64,000 nt of DNA from positions 3,152,056 through 3,216,055 of the forward strand of contig NC_067304.1 in the NCBI RefSeq assembly GCF_020740795.1. The letters are read 5' to 3'. Below, in pieces: positions 1 through 19,259 of this stretch (position 1 is the first letter of the stretch; every line of letters starts with the position of its first letter). The notes below the pieces were generated by a model. It was given only the letters and a program-made list of their open reading frames with translations, was not told where the DNA came from and did no database searches. Both the position numbers and the translations under genes were made by a program. This DNA is from Apus apus (Eukaryota > Chordata > Aves > Apodiformes > Apodidae).

Positions 1-711
1 CAGTGGATTGTGACAAAAGGAAGGATGATGTAAGCATTTATTTATTTATCTTCCAGTATTGTGGGTTGGGGATTCTCCCAGAAGAGTAATTATTCTAGGT
101 AACTTCCACTGATATCAGCATCACTGTAAAATTAATATTTCTATCGTTTTACAGAAAAATTGTGATTTGATGAGTTGGAATTAATGGGCCAGATTAAGTT
201 GGGGCTGTACATGAGACTCCAAAAGATAAAAATTTAAATTCCCAATTATGTGAATCATTTTCTTTAATACAAGTGGTATCAGTTTGCAGTAAAGCTGTGT
301 TCAGCTTTAACAGTGTAAGATTTAATCCAGCTAATTCCCTGAATTCCATCATAAAGTGTTTGTAGAGCCCTGTTTCTTTTCTCAAAGTGTATGAGGAAGA
401 GAGAGGAGATGTGTTGGATTCAGAGTGATGGGTGGTCTCCTGTGATGTTCTGGAGACCAGGAATCCATCTGTGGTTGGTCAGAGGGGGTGTCTGGGGGTG
501 CAGTCTGGGGTGGGTGAGTTGGTGGCACTTCCAGAGGATGCCCCACCTTGCTTGTGAATCAGAAACTGTAGATGTTTGCTGCAGAGGTGTTTAATTTGAA
601 CTAGCTGTGCATGACTGACCCAAACACTCCACAGCTGGCGTTTTGTTTGGGTATTTTTAGCTAGTTTGCTAGTTTAGCTGTTCACCTTTGTTACCTGTTT
701 CTGCCTTGCAG
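1..711 (+). other. LEMD2 intron (5' end outside window)
   Basis: AT-rich intronic sequence ends in a pyrimidine-rich acceptor (CTGCCTTGCAG) at 711. No coding signal or recognisable repeat was seen. Confidence 0.7.
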
Positions 712-8310
<7,599 letters not shown>

Positions 8311-10060
8311 AGAGGAGCAGAAGCTGAGCAGCTGTTGCTGTGGACCTCTGCGAGGGGACAGTCCCTTCTCTGGTGGTGGGAAAGAGCAGGTCATGGTCCT
8401 GATCTTGTAGAGCTGGGGTTTGCACTTATCTGTTTGCTCTTCTTTCTGAAAATCTTCACGGACAAAAATTCAGGGCAATAACGTTGGCTTGGAAAGAAGA
8501 TGGGCTTGAGCTGGTGGGAAGCTAGAATTGCACCAAAGTTAGTCTTCCAGCAGATATCTGGCTTCCATTGGAGAGCAAACCTGGAACAACTTTTTAAAAA
8601 CAAACAAACAAAAGAAAACAACATACCTGATACTGAGGGATTTGGGATCTCTCTGGCAAAGGTGTTTTAAATTTGACCTCAATTCTGCAAAAGCCAACTG
8701 GTGGCAAGGTCCATCAGGGAATGTGTTTAAAGAAGATTTAACATTTCCCATGGAAACGTTAGGGTGGCAGTTAAGATGCATTTTGTTAGGATTTGTTTTT
8801 ATTGGTACAGATGAAAGCACTTGCTGCTTCCTACTGAGGAAAATGTTGGTGTCAGCTTCACCCTTTCAAAATGGAGTGTGGGGGGGGAAATCAGGTGAGG
8901 GTATTCCTTGAGGGAGGGCAGTCTGAGGTGCCTTGGTGGTTTGGGTTGGGTTGGGTGGGATGGAGGAGTGGTTGTCACCCTGTTACATTCTTTTAAGTCT
9001 GCAGTCTGTGTGCTTTACCATTTATTTTTTTTTTTTGGGGGGGGGGGGTGGGGAATTTTGGGTGGAAAATAAAGGCTATAGGAAGCTTCCCAAAGTGCTT
9101 TCTGGTGGCTCCAGCCAAAGGGACTGCTTCGTGGGCTCCCACAGAGCAGCTTTGGGAAGGCTTTTGGAGCTGAATGTACATGTTTCTCCTGGGCAGCTGC
9201 AATGTGTGTGCTGTGTGTCAGAGCAGAGATGTGCCACGTGTGGGGTGGCAGCACAGGGATTGGTTGCCAAGGCCATGTTCCTGCAGCCTCACCACAGGTC
9301 CAAAGAGCCGTGATCAATTCTCTGCTGGCCCTACAGGCTTTGTATTTTGTATCTATAATCATTTGCTTACTTCAGTTCCTTTTTATGTCCAGCAAATGAA
9401 TGTTTGTTCTAAAGAAAATAGCACCAGTGTGTGGCAGTTTAGGCTTAGGCAGAGATACTGCTGATCTGCTCTTCCCAGTGTTGGAAAGCAGATGTCCAGC
9501 TCTCCACTAAGGACTGCAGAGGCCCCTTCCCTACCTCCTGCTGTGCTCCTCAGCCAAAAGGAGTGGAGAGAGGAGGTGGCTTCAGGAACAAAACACAGGG
9601 AGGCCTTTCCCATTAAGTAGGAAATATCCTGCCTGGAGTTGACTCTTACCCCATAGTTTCTTTTTGGTTGCAAAGGTTGAGTGTTTGAACAGAAGAGGAG
9701 ACTCAGCAGCTGTCTTAAGACAGTGGCCAGCTTCTTCCACTGGTAATAAAACAGAGGATAAGGTGAAGGCAGCCTTGATCCTTCCAAAAGGTTGTAACAA
9801 GATCTTCAACTGCTGCCATAGGAATTTTTGCAAACACCAGTGCCTACGTTCTTAAGCCTTTTTAAAGTATTTGTGGGGTTTGGGTTAGCTTTTTTTTTTT
9901 TTTAACAGTCCAAATCCAGAAGTGCAGAGTCAGTCATTGCAGTCATCTTTTTGTATTAAACTCGTTTTTGTAGAACAAATTTCCCTGGCTTGGTGCTGTT
10001 TGTATGTTCAATTTAGCTCTGTAAATCCATATATAAAATAAATTTATTACAAACAATTTG
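8311..10060 (+). other. LEMD2: LEMD2 3' untranslated region
   Basis: No conserved reading frame follows the LEMD2 stop. The stretch holds an imperfect poly(T)/poly(G) run near 9,020-9,050 and a short CAAA repeat near 8,600. AT-rich sequence ends in a good AATAAA at 10037-10042, so the 3' UTR is probably about 1.75 kb. Earlier AATAAA hexamers occur near 9,068 and 9,746 and could give shorter ends. Confidence 0.65.
10037..10042 (+). terminator. LEMD2: Poly(A) signal AATAAA, probably LEMD2
   Basis: Canonical AATAAA in the AT-rich stretch around 10,021-10,060, followed by a T-rich stretch (TTTGTTACC, TTTATTTG). It is the last strong hexamer before the gene-poor interval. Confidence 0.65.
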
Positions 10061-10877
10061 TTACCTTTATTTGTATTGAGGAGTCACAGATTGTCCCAAG
10101 GGCTTTTGCTCAGGCAGATCAAATAGATCCAGCTCCAGGGAACTCATGGTTTCTAAGAATGAGACTGAAAGTGGTGTGGAAATTGCAGGACAGCCTAATG
10201 AGACAACACGGATCCCTGTGACTCTGGGTGATCTCAGTGCAAGAGCCAGAGCCTCGAGTGTTTGGTTGCAAATTAAATCTGTTCTGGGAATAACTGACAT
10301 GAAGTTGTGAAGAGCAGTTGCATTTCGCAGAGGCTGACAGCTGGGAGGGTTTGTGGGACTGTAAATATGAGTTCAGCAGGCTGAGCAGTGTTCCTGAGGC
10401 CTGTAATAAAGCAGTTATTTAAAGCAGGGAATGGTGCAATAACTGGTAACAGGGCTGGTGCCTCAGGCTGGGCATGTTCTGGACTTGTTCTCTGGAAGGC
10501 AGAAACCCTGGCTCTGCTCCAAGCTGCTGATCCTGGCTGTTGTAGCATCTTGAGGCCGTGGTTGCCTTGCCTGTCTTTTGGGATGTGATGTGAAGTGCCA
10601 GGTGATGGTGGAGGATGGAATGGATGTCCCTTCCTGCCTTGCCAGGCTGTTGCTTGTCACCGGACACGTCTCTTCCCTCCCTGTGTGCTGAGGGTTGGGT
10701 GGCTGTAAGCAAGTCTGCTACAGAGCACTGAAAGGAGGGATATTTATGGCAAGGAAAAAGGCAAAAAGTCAAGTTTTCGACTATTTACCAGCTCCCCAAG
10801 GTTTCCAAGGTTGCCTGGTGAGTAGAAGACAATTAAGCACATCATGCTGGCAAGTCTGAGTTGACTTCAGGCTCCAT

Positions 10878-10962
10878 TTCATAGAATCATAGAATGGTTT
10901 GGGTTAGAAGGGACCTTAAAGATCACCCAGCCCCCTGCATGGGCAGGGACACTTCCCACTGG
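10878..10962 (-). mobile_element. Short CR1 3' fragment
   Basis: TCATAGAATCATAGAATGGT is followed by GAAGGGACCTTAAAGATCACC and GCATGGGCAGGGACACTTCC, then the similarity stops. Only the last 80 or so bases of a CR1 in minus orientation are present. Confidence 0.9.
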
Positions 10963-12189
10963 ATTTTCCCCAAGTGTTTTCAGTTCCTCTGAGTGTCACT
11001 GAGCTCTTGCTACCCGAGTTTTAACTTCTTCAGAGTCTGCTCCTGAAACACACGAGCAGTCCATGACTCACTGTTGTGTCACTGCTGGGGACGCACTTGA
11101 CTCACTTGTGTTTAGTTACAGGAATGTTTAATTGGTCTCATAACGTAGGTCTGATGACAAAGGGGAAGATCTCCACTGGCCCAGAAGGAGGTTGGCTCCA
11201 GGCCTGCTGTGGAAGTTTGTGGGAGCTGGTTACCTCCTCTGGCATCAAGTTGTTGCTAAGGTATGGGAACAAAGAGGAGTGCAAGGTTAAATCTCTCCTC
11301 TGAACCTGCATTCTTGTTCAGATGCTGTTACCCAGTCTAGGTTGCTAAGTTACAGCTGAAATATATTCAAGGTTAGGAAATAATCTTCAGTTTGCAGTAA
11401 TCACATGTGCCAGAGGACGTTTGCTTTCAACCAAGCTGCTGTGGTGTTTCATGTCACAGTTTTCACCCCGTGTCCCTTCTTTCACTGGCTCTCTTGCCAG
11501 CAGAGCAGCCTGGTTTCATGCCACCCTCCCTGCCCAGCTCCTGCTGGCTCTGTACAAACTGTGTGGGTAACTCCTGTGCAACCAGCAGCTTTCCCAGAAC
11601 CCCAGGTCCGTCCAAGGAAAAGGGATTGGTGGGTTCTTCATCCCCCTGCCCTGCTCCTTACAACTCGCTCCACCAGAGTTGATTAAATCCCCCTCCCACT
11701 TTCTTGCAAAGTATTTTCTGTGAATCAATTCCCCAGTGCTCAGCTGATAAAGCCATCACATCCCCTGGCTGGCAGGAAGGCAAACGTACCAACTAGGAAT
11801 CTAAAATAAAATTTGCCCTTTATCTTTTCATTTCCTGCTTCCCTTTGAAGCCTTTCAGATGAAATGTTTTGTCTCCTGCTGACGTGACAGCTGATGTTGT
11901 GCCTTATTTATGGGGTGCAGAGTCAGGGCTTCGTGCCAGTTCTCCTGGAAAGATCAACATCAACTGGAGAGGCAGCAGCTCAGCCAGTGGGTCCTGCCCC
12001 CAGGTGCCTCCCTCTGGCATGGTCCCTGTCTGGAGCAATCACCTCCCAGTGCCTGCCCTGGGATTTCCACCTTGACTTCATTCAACCTGTGAATAATGAG
12101 CTCCAGGTAAGTGTTGCAAAAAGGGGTTTGTGCATGTTAATGAACAGACACCCCTGCTACAGGAGGCTGAGGGGAGACCTTGGTGCTCT

Positions 12190-12505
12190 CTACACCTTGG
12201 GGTGAAGTGTGGGTTGGTCTGTTCTCCCAAGTAACAAGTGATGGCACAAGAGGAAAGGGCCTCTAGTTGTGCCGGGGAGGTTTAGATTGGATATTAGGAA
12301 CAATTTCTTCCCCAAAATGGTTCTCAGGCCCTGGCACAGGCTGCCCAAGGCAGGTGGAGTCCCCATCTCTGGAGGGATTCGAAAACCCTGTAGATGTGGT
12401 GCTGAGGGACACGGGTCAGGGGTGGCCTTGGCAGGGCTGGGGGAACGGTTGGACTGAATGATCTTAAAGCTCCTTTCCAACCAAAATGATTTGAGGATTC
12501 TACAG
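12190..12505 (+). mobile_element. CR1 LINE 3' fragment, divergent subfamily
   Basis: Plus-orientation CR1-like tail with AGTAACAAGTGATGG, GGTTTAGATTGGATATTAGG, AGATGTGGTGCTGAGGGAC and a CCTTTCCAACC end. It differs from the common type elsewhere in the window and resembles the element at about 47,366-47,655. It looks like a different and probably older CR1 lineage. Confidence 0.85.
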
Positions 12506-15500
12506 CAGAGTGAGGTGTGAGTCCCATCCCCACCTCCCTACCCCCTGGGGGCTGCCAGCCACTGCAGAGCAGACTCCAGCCCGGGGACCAGACCCCTGTG
12601 CTAACCCCAGAGCAGCACCTCCTTTCTGCAGAGACTCTTCTCTAGGGCTGGTGAGCTCTGGTTGCGAAGCCCACGGGTGAGGATGAGGAGACCCCAGTGG
12701 GTTGTGGAAGCCTTGCTTTGGCTTCCAGCTTGTCTTTCCCAGGGACAGAGCCCGGGCTGTGCTGCAGGAGCTCTCCGTGCTGTCCCTTCCCTGGCTCTTG
12801 GCAGAGCAGCAGCTCCCTGGGGACAAGCTCTGGGGTGGCAGGAGGACACTGGAGCCTCCGCTCATCTTCCCTTTGACAGAGGGGACCACCTGCCTGGGGT
12901 CACTGCATTGACCTGCTATAAGGCCAGACCCAATGTTTACATCCCAGCTCCTAAACAGCTCTTGGCATCCAAACAGCAACAGCAGAGAGAGGAGAACACC
13001 CACAGGGTGCTGTGGAGCTGCTGGCTGAGAGCCTGGCCCTGTGTCCCCTCCCCACGTGGCCTGGGCAGTTGTTGTTCTTTTCCCTCAGTGTCCATGGCAA
13101 TCCCCACTCCCACAGCTTTATTCCAGCTCTCCCAAAGATATAAATGGAGTCCTTTAGTACACGAAGGGCCCTGCACAGGCCACAGCAGGATGATGCTCAG
13201 TGGTGCTGGGAGCAGGGCAGCCCTGGCTTGCTTGAGCCTTGGCTTCCTCTTTTATTCCCAACAACGTGTCCTGAGTCCCTGCCAGGCTGGGAGAGGTTTG
13301 GAGCCAGGATCCAGGCTGCAGCCTGCAGGCTAGCCAGGGGTACTAATATCTTCGTGCCTGTAATTAATGCCTAATTAGGATAATTTTAATACGAGGCAGG
13401 GTTGCTCTCCCCTCCGAGTGCTCTGCTCTTTACAAGAGGCTGAGAAATTGCCCCTGTGGCTGGTGGGCAGTGGGATCGGCTCAGCTGCCTGGGCAGGGAG
13501 CAGCTCCTGAGCTTGGGAATCCTCCCTGTGTGTGTTTTAACAGAGCAATAACTGCAAAGGACACACCTCCCAGCCCAGCTGTATGCCTGGCGTGAAAATG
13601 AGATTGTCCCAATCAACACGTGCATGAAAAATACATGTGGTCTCCAGCAGGATGGGCCTGTGCAGAGGAGGAAGGTGTGCTGGGGCTGAGCTGCAGCAAC
13701 TGAGTACTGTGTGGGGCTCCCCAGGGACACAGGGCAAACCTGGGTGCTGGGTCCTGCCTCTCCCAGAGCCCGAGGGCCCCAGTCCTGGGCACTGATTTGT
13801 CAATGTGCTCCAGTTATCACTGGGGACTGGTCCAGGATGGGTGTCCCCTGGGTCCCCTTGTCCTGTGGGATGCCCAGATCCCCAGAATAATCTATGGGTC
13901 CTGTCTTCTTGAGATGCCCAGGGCTGGCATGGCACGTGCAAAGCCCCTGGCACTGCTGGAGAGGATGCCTGGCAGCAGGTCCTGGAAGGGGACACATGTT
14001 GTCCTTGACTCATTGGAGGAGACAGTTTGGCCTTGGCAGGAAGCTCCCTGGGAAATTTCCATTCCCTCACCAGTCCCAAAGCACCAAGGTGTCGTTTTTC
14101 CCTGTCTGGGGCTGCTGGCAGGGTCAGGGCTGGGTGGGGGAAGCTCTGCTCCCTGCTCCCCAGCTTTGGGCAAACCCCAGTCTCACCCTGTGCCTCGTTC
14201 CCCCTCACCATCAATACTTTTCCTTGCCAAAAAGCCTGGGTCTGCCCGGCAGCATCCCAGCCCCCTTGCCCTGTGCCCATCACCCCAGCATTTTCCACCC
14301 CTGTAGGGAGCACAGAGCCAGTGGGTTTCCTTTCTGGGAGCTCTGGGAAGCTGGTGTTGGTCCCACTCCCACCTCCAGCCCCCTGCTCTCTCCTGTGGGG
14401 CTGGGACAAACCAGGGGCTTTTGCAAGCAGGTGGAGAACAGACTGGGGAAAACAAGTCATTTTCCCAGAGAGATGATTGCACAAGGGAGCCAGAGTGTGG
14501 CCACGTTTTCTGGAAAGCCTGACAACATGGCCAGTGTCTTCTCCCTCCTTCCATAACCCTCTTGCTTTGTTTTCCTTTAACACCCAGGGGTGTTTCTCCC
14601 CCCCCAAGGCTCAGCTGTCAGCTGGACATACCAGGCACTTGGCAGCACCAATGGCAGCTGTCAGGTGACAGCCCAAATGTCCATGGGCTCCCCCTGCCCC
14701 CTCATTTCTCCTACTCCAACCACACCAAGAAGCAGCAAGGAACCCAGAGCAGACAGGACCCCAAGCCCGTGGTCCCCCCGATCCTGGACCAGCCATTTAC
14801 ACCCAGCAGGTGAGCACCAGGGTGGCTTCTGCACCAGCTCTTGATTGTGGGGGGGAATGTTGTTAGGAAAGCTCCAAGCTGTGGCTTGTGGGCAGGGATG
14901 GGACCCAAGGGGACAAGTGGCACCCAGGGGGGTGGTGTGACCCTCAGGAGCAACCCGGGGGCTGCAAACAACCAGCCTGGTGGCTCTTGGTTCTCTGTCA
15001 CCCTCCTGGCTTTGCTGGGAAGCACAGGGCTGCTCAGCATTGGGGCAGATGGTGTTTGGGGGCATGAAGGAGGGTTTTGGGGACTGGTGCCCTGGGATGT
15101 GGCTGCGCCGTGTCCCCGCTGCGCTGCTGGCAGCCCCACCCCAAAGGCACATCCCCATCTCCTGCTGGGAAGCCCAGCAACTCACCAGCCCCACTGCTGC
15201 CCCACACCAGCTCCCAGTGCCCAGGCCAGCCCCAGGGATGGGCAGGGGGCCCCACAGAACATCCCTCCCCACCACCCCTGCTGCTTCCTGCAAACAAATC
15301 CTTCCCTGCACCAAACTGCACCTGGGCACCTTCTCCCTGAGAGACCAGTCATTGACTTCACAAACATGTTTTTCTTTTGGGATGTAAAGATAGAAGAGCT
15401 GAGGGCATGGAAGGATTTCTGGTGGGGTGGTTGGAGCTGGGTTACTTGCCAAGAGCTGAGCTTTGCAGGGTGATGCCTGGCAATGATTTCTGACCTGGGC

Positions 15501-18500
15501 TGCAGTGAAGGGAAGAGCAGGAAGGGCAGATCTGAAGGTTCTCTGGGGGCTGCAGCCACTGCTGGGTCATGCAAACAGCCTGAGCCTGCTTTGGACCCTG
15601 CTGGGGTGGGCCCTGAGCTGGAGCTGGCAGGATTTTCCTTATGGCCAAGATGTTGTGGAGTTTGCAGTTGTGAACTTTGGAGGCACGAGGCCAAAGACTG
15701 AAGGGAAATGGGGCAACTGGGCTGTAAAAACCCCCACCTTGTCCTTGGGCTGGGCTGGGTGCAGGATCTGGCCTTCATTCCAGCTCCGGTACCAAGAGCT
15801 GTGGCCATGCAGATCTCTTCAAATTAACAGCTGTGTTCTTTCATTGCCTTTTAATACAGAAAAACACTAACGAGCAGCTCCTTGCAGTGCTTGAAACCTG
15901 ACTTTGCAGCAGGGCTGGGGATGCTCTGGGAAGCCAGGTTGCCCAGAGAGGAAGGGACTGACCGTGATGCATGAGACTAAGAACATGGTCCAGTGCTGAC
16001 AGAGCACTTGTTTTAAAAGTTATTTTGCTTTTTAATATTCCAAAGTATTTCTGCTAAGGAAACCCCAGCTCTTTATTCCTCCCAGGGCTGGGTTGTTTGT
16101 GTTTTGCCCCAAGTAAAAACTCCCCCCCCCAACCATGGCTCTGCTTGGGACAGAGTGGAGCAGGCACTAACTAAAGAGTAGAGAATTTAATCTGCTGGAT
16201 TTCTTTTTGGCTGTGTTTAGCATTGGGAATAAATAACCTGTTCAGCTCAGAGACTTTTGACATTTGGTCCTAAATGAGGCCAGGGTGGGAGGTAATGGTA
16301 CCTGACCACTCATGGCCCTGCAGGCCCAGCAGAGATGCTTGTTTGCAGATACTTTAAATTATAATGACCTTTTTTTTTTTTTTAAACTTTCTGGAGAGGG
16401 GAGTTCTCTACACAGGGAATTATTCTCCTTCCCCAATATTTTCTGACTCATCCTTACCTGCAATGTCTGGTATGCCACTTCCCCTCCCCCCCCCCTCCTT
16501 TTAATTTACTTATTTTTTTTTTATTTTTTAGCTAGAGGAAAAATATTCAAGGTTTCTGGTTTTTGAGGATCCAGATTTATCTGTAATTCCGTGTATTTTT
16601 AGTGACGTAAATATCTTCTGGCATTCACAATAACTCGAGGAGTCAGGAGTTATTTATTTCAAGGGTGTCTTTTTTTTTTTTTCTCCAGAGGAGCTCAGAG
16701 CAGCTCAGGAGGTGTTTGCAGCAACATTTCTCTGCTCCCAATGGCTGAGCTGCTTCAGAACCCAAACGAAATAGAAAGAGCCCCTTTCTTCTTCCTGCAA
16801 ATCTGGCTGAAGAGAAAACTAACCAGAGTCTGATCAAATGGTGGGGTGGGTTGGTTGGTTGGTTGGTGTTTTTTTGCCCCCCCCCCCAACTCACTTCACA
16901 TGCCAGGCTTGCCAGGACTGTAGGTGTGTTACAGCAGCCAAGTTCCAGCCTTGGACTGTCTCTGAAGCAATAAATACTGGATTGAAGTCGTGTTGCACTC
17001 TCTGATCCAAAGAGGTGTTGTGACAAATCAAGTGGGGTTTTTTTTGCTTTTCTCCTTTTCTTGTGTTTTATTTGCAGTAGAGAGGGGGGGAAACCCCCAC
17101 CAGCCCCCACCAAACCTGCAACTTTTCAGGGAGAAAACCTCTTTCAAAGCTGCAGCAACTTAACACAATGCTAAATGCTTTTCTGAACTTGTAGAAAAGC
17201 TCTGAAGAGCTTCTTGCTTGCTTTCTTCCCTGGCTAAAAAGCACTCAGGGAAACGTCCTGGCTTTGTTCCCTCCCCTGGGTACAGGCTGGTAATTGTGGA
17301 GGAGAAATTCCTTTCCAAAGGTGATGAAAGAATAGAAAAAAGGGGAGAGGGGGGGAGGAAAAAACCCAACAAAAAAAACAAAACCACCTTGAGGGGAAGG
17401 TAAAGGAGCTGCTCGGTGTGTTGTGGAGGTTGGAGTGTTTCTTCTCTGCCACCAACCCCCTTCTTCCCACGCCTCGGGGTTTAACTGCAGGAGGGGGAGC
17501 AGGAGCAGCAGAGCTTGGGCTTCGTGCTGCAGGAGGAGGAACCTGCTGGATGTCAGTGGTGAAAAGTTCCCAGGTCGGGCTGTAAGTCTGCTGAGCTGCA
17601 GGGAGCTGCCCCGGGTGGAAGTTCCAGCTCTATTCCTGGGGTCAGCAGGGAGGTGCTACAGGTGCCACCATCTCCTGTGCTCCTTGGTGTCTCCTGGTGC
17701 AGGAGGGGGTGATGGTGCTGTCCTGGTCCTGGCAAGGCTTGGGGTTGGCAGAGGTGGTGTCACTCCACACATCCTGGAGGCTTTGCTGGAGAGAAGTGGA
17801 TCTTCCCAAGATGATTTTATTGACTGCTCCGGGTTTCTTCTGGCAACAATAGGATGCAAATCTCCCCAAGCTGTGCTGGAGGGACAGGGAGAAAGTCACC
17901 CCTGCTCCCAGGGGCAGGCAAAACAGGGCTCTGCACACCCTTTTGGAGGGCTGCAGGAACGTGGAGCAGTTGTCTAAAGGATGATCCCTTTTAGTTTGGG
18001 ATCCTCTGCTTTTACTGCCTCGATGGGATGATGCCAGGCTGCTTTCCCAGGCTAAGCTCAACTGCCTTCCTGTCTTTGTCAGTGGTTGTGGGATTCCCCT
18101 TCCCAATGTCCACCTGAGCAAGACCCACCCATGAGCTTCCTGCAAGGAACAAACTGAAGGGCTGGGTGTTGCTGGGTGCTTCTGAGATAAACCAAGGCAG
18201 CCCAGCACAGATGCAGGTCGTGCCTGTGCTTTTCCTCCCTTCCTGTTTTACAGCCGGGACTTGTTGCTGTCAAAAATCAAGGAGGAATTCATCTCAGGGG
18301 GATAAAATCAGGGATGGACCCGTTGCTGGATGCTCCCTCGGGCTGTAGCAGAGGGGAGAGCTTGGCTGTGATTGGCCTTGGTGCAGATTTGACACGTTCT
18401 CGGGCCACGTGTGGAGGAAACGCTTCTGCTGATGCTCTGGTGTTCAATGACAGGGAATGTCCCCAGGAGAGGTTTCTGCAGGAGATGCTGCTCAGCCCAC

Positions 18501-19060
18501 CTGCAGTGCTGAGAGGGAAGGGGCTGCCCAGGGAGGTCATGGGAGGGGCTTTATTAATAAACCTCCTCTGCCAGGAATGTCCTATTTGGGCAGGACCAAA
18601 GCCCCTCGTTAGCACTGGCTGGGAAGGCAAAGTGGGGCAGGTTCACAGCAGGGGGTGGCATCAAAACTGTGTATTAATAACCTGTCGTTAGCAGCCTGAG
18701 GAATGCCCTGATCCAGCGGGTCTGACCAGGCCACCACGTGAACCTGATAGCTCTTCTCCATCACCCCTCTCTGTTTCCTTGGCCCCCCAGGTCTAAATCG
18801 GGTCCTTTCTGCGCTCCAGGCTGGAGCTCCTTGCCAGCCCCTGGGCACCTGAAGGTCTCATCCCACCCGTTGCTCCCAGGATGCTTGCGCAGGCTTTGCA
18901 GTGGCTTGTCCCTCCTTTCTCACACTTCTCCATGCCCTGTTTTGCAGACACCATTGCTGAAAACCCAGAGTGGGAGGTAACTGGCTCCTTCCTGCTCCCG
19001 AGCCCCCTTCACTGCTGCTACAGGAGAGTGGTTCCTCCCCCAAGCCCCCTGCCCAGCACC

Positions 19061-19259
19061 ATGGTGGGGCAGAGCCCCAGAGGGCCCATGGAGGGCAGAC
19101 CTGCTGTCCTGTTGGAGCCCTTCATCCACCAGGTTGGTGGCCACATGAGCATGATGAAGTACGATGAGCAGACAGTCTGCAAGCCCCTGGTCACGCAGGA
19201 GCTGAGCTTCTACGAGTCGCTGCCCTTGGCCATGAGGCAGTTCACCCCCCAGTACAAAG
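19061..19259 (+). CDS. IP6K3: IP6K3 first coding exon
   Basis: It reads [20 protein letters not shown], then [23 protein letters not shown] and [18 protein letters not shown]. It ends one base into a Gly codon at a GTAAGG donor. QVGGHxSxMKYD and FYESLP are diagnostic of the IP6K N-lobe. A second in-frame ATG at codon 10 is a possible alternative start. Confidence 0.95.

Larger units (their letters stand above)
10061..19023. other. Gene-poor interval between LEMD2 and the IP6K3 coding region
   Basis: Apart from the CR1 fragments at about 10,878 and 12,190, I see no exon that matches a known family. Many open frames of 60-350 codons exist on both strands, but they overlap, lack splice context and show no domain. 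A poly(C)-rich run lies near 16,484, GGTT repeats near 16,850, and A/T runs between 16,370 and 16,680. The non-coding first exon and promoter of IP6K3 should lie here or just downstream. A TATAAATGG-like string occurs near 13,139, and short GC-richer stretches occur at 17,460-17,640, but neither can be called a promoter. Confidence 0.6.

Noticed and set aside
9018-9060. T-run followed by a G-run as a G-quadruplex element
   Set aside because: A simple homopolymer in a 3' UTR, likely to be unstable or a sequencing artefact; no further support.
13130-13150. TATAAATGG string as the IP6K3 promoter
   Set aside because: A single TATA-like match without a recognisable first exon or donor downstream is not enough; recorded only as a candidate.
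13537-14607. Open frame of 356 codons on the minus strand
   Set aside because: It has no domain, is rich in Pro, Gly and Ser as expected from GC-rich non-coding DNA, and overlaps other long frames on the opposite strand. There is no sign of conservation.
10061-19023. Motilin gene (MLN), which neighbours LEMD2 in mammals
   Set aside because: In human it lies on the other side of LEMD2, and no signal peptide with a motilin-like peptide was seen here.
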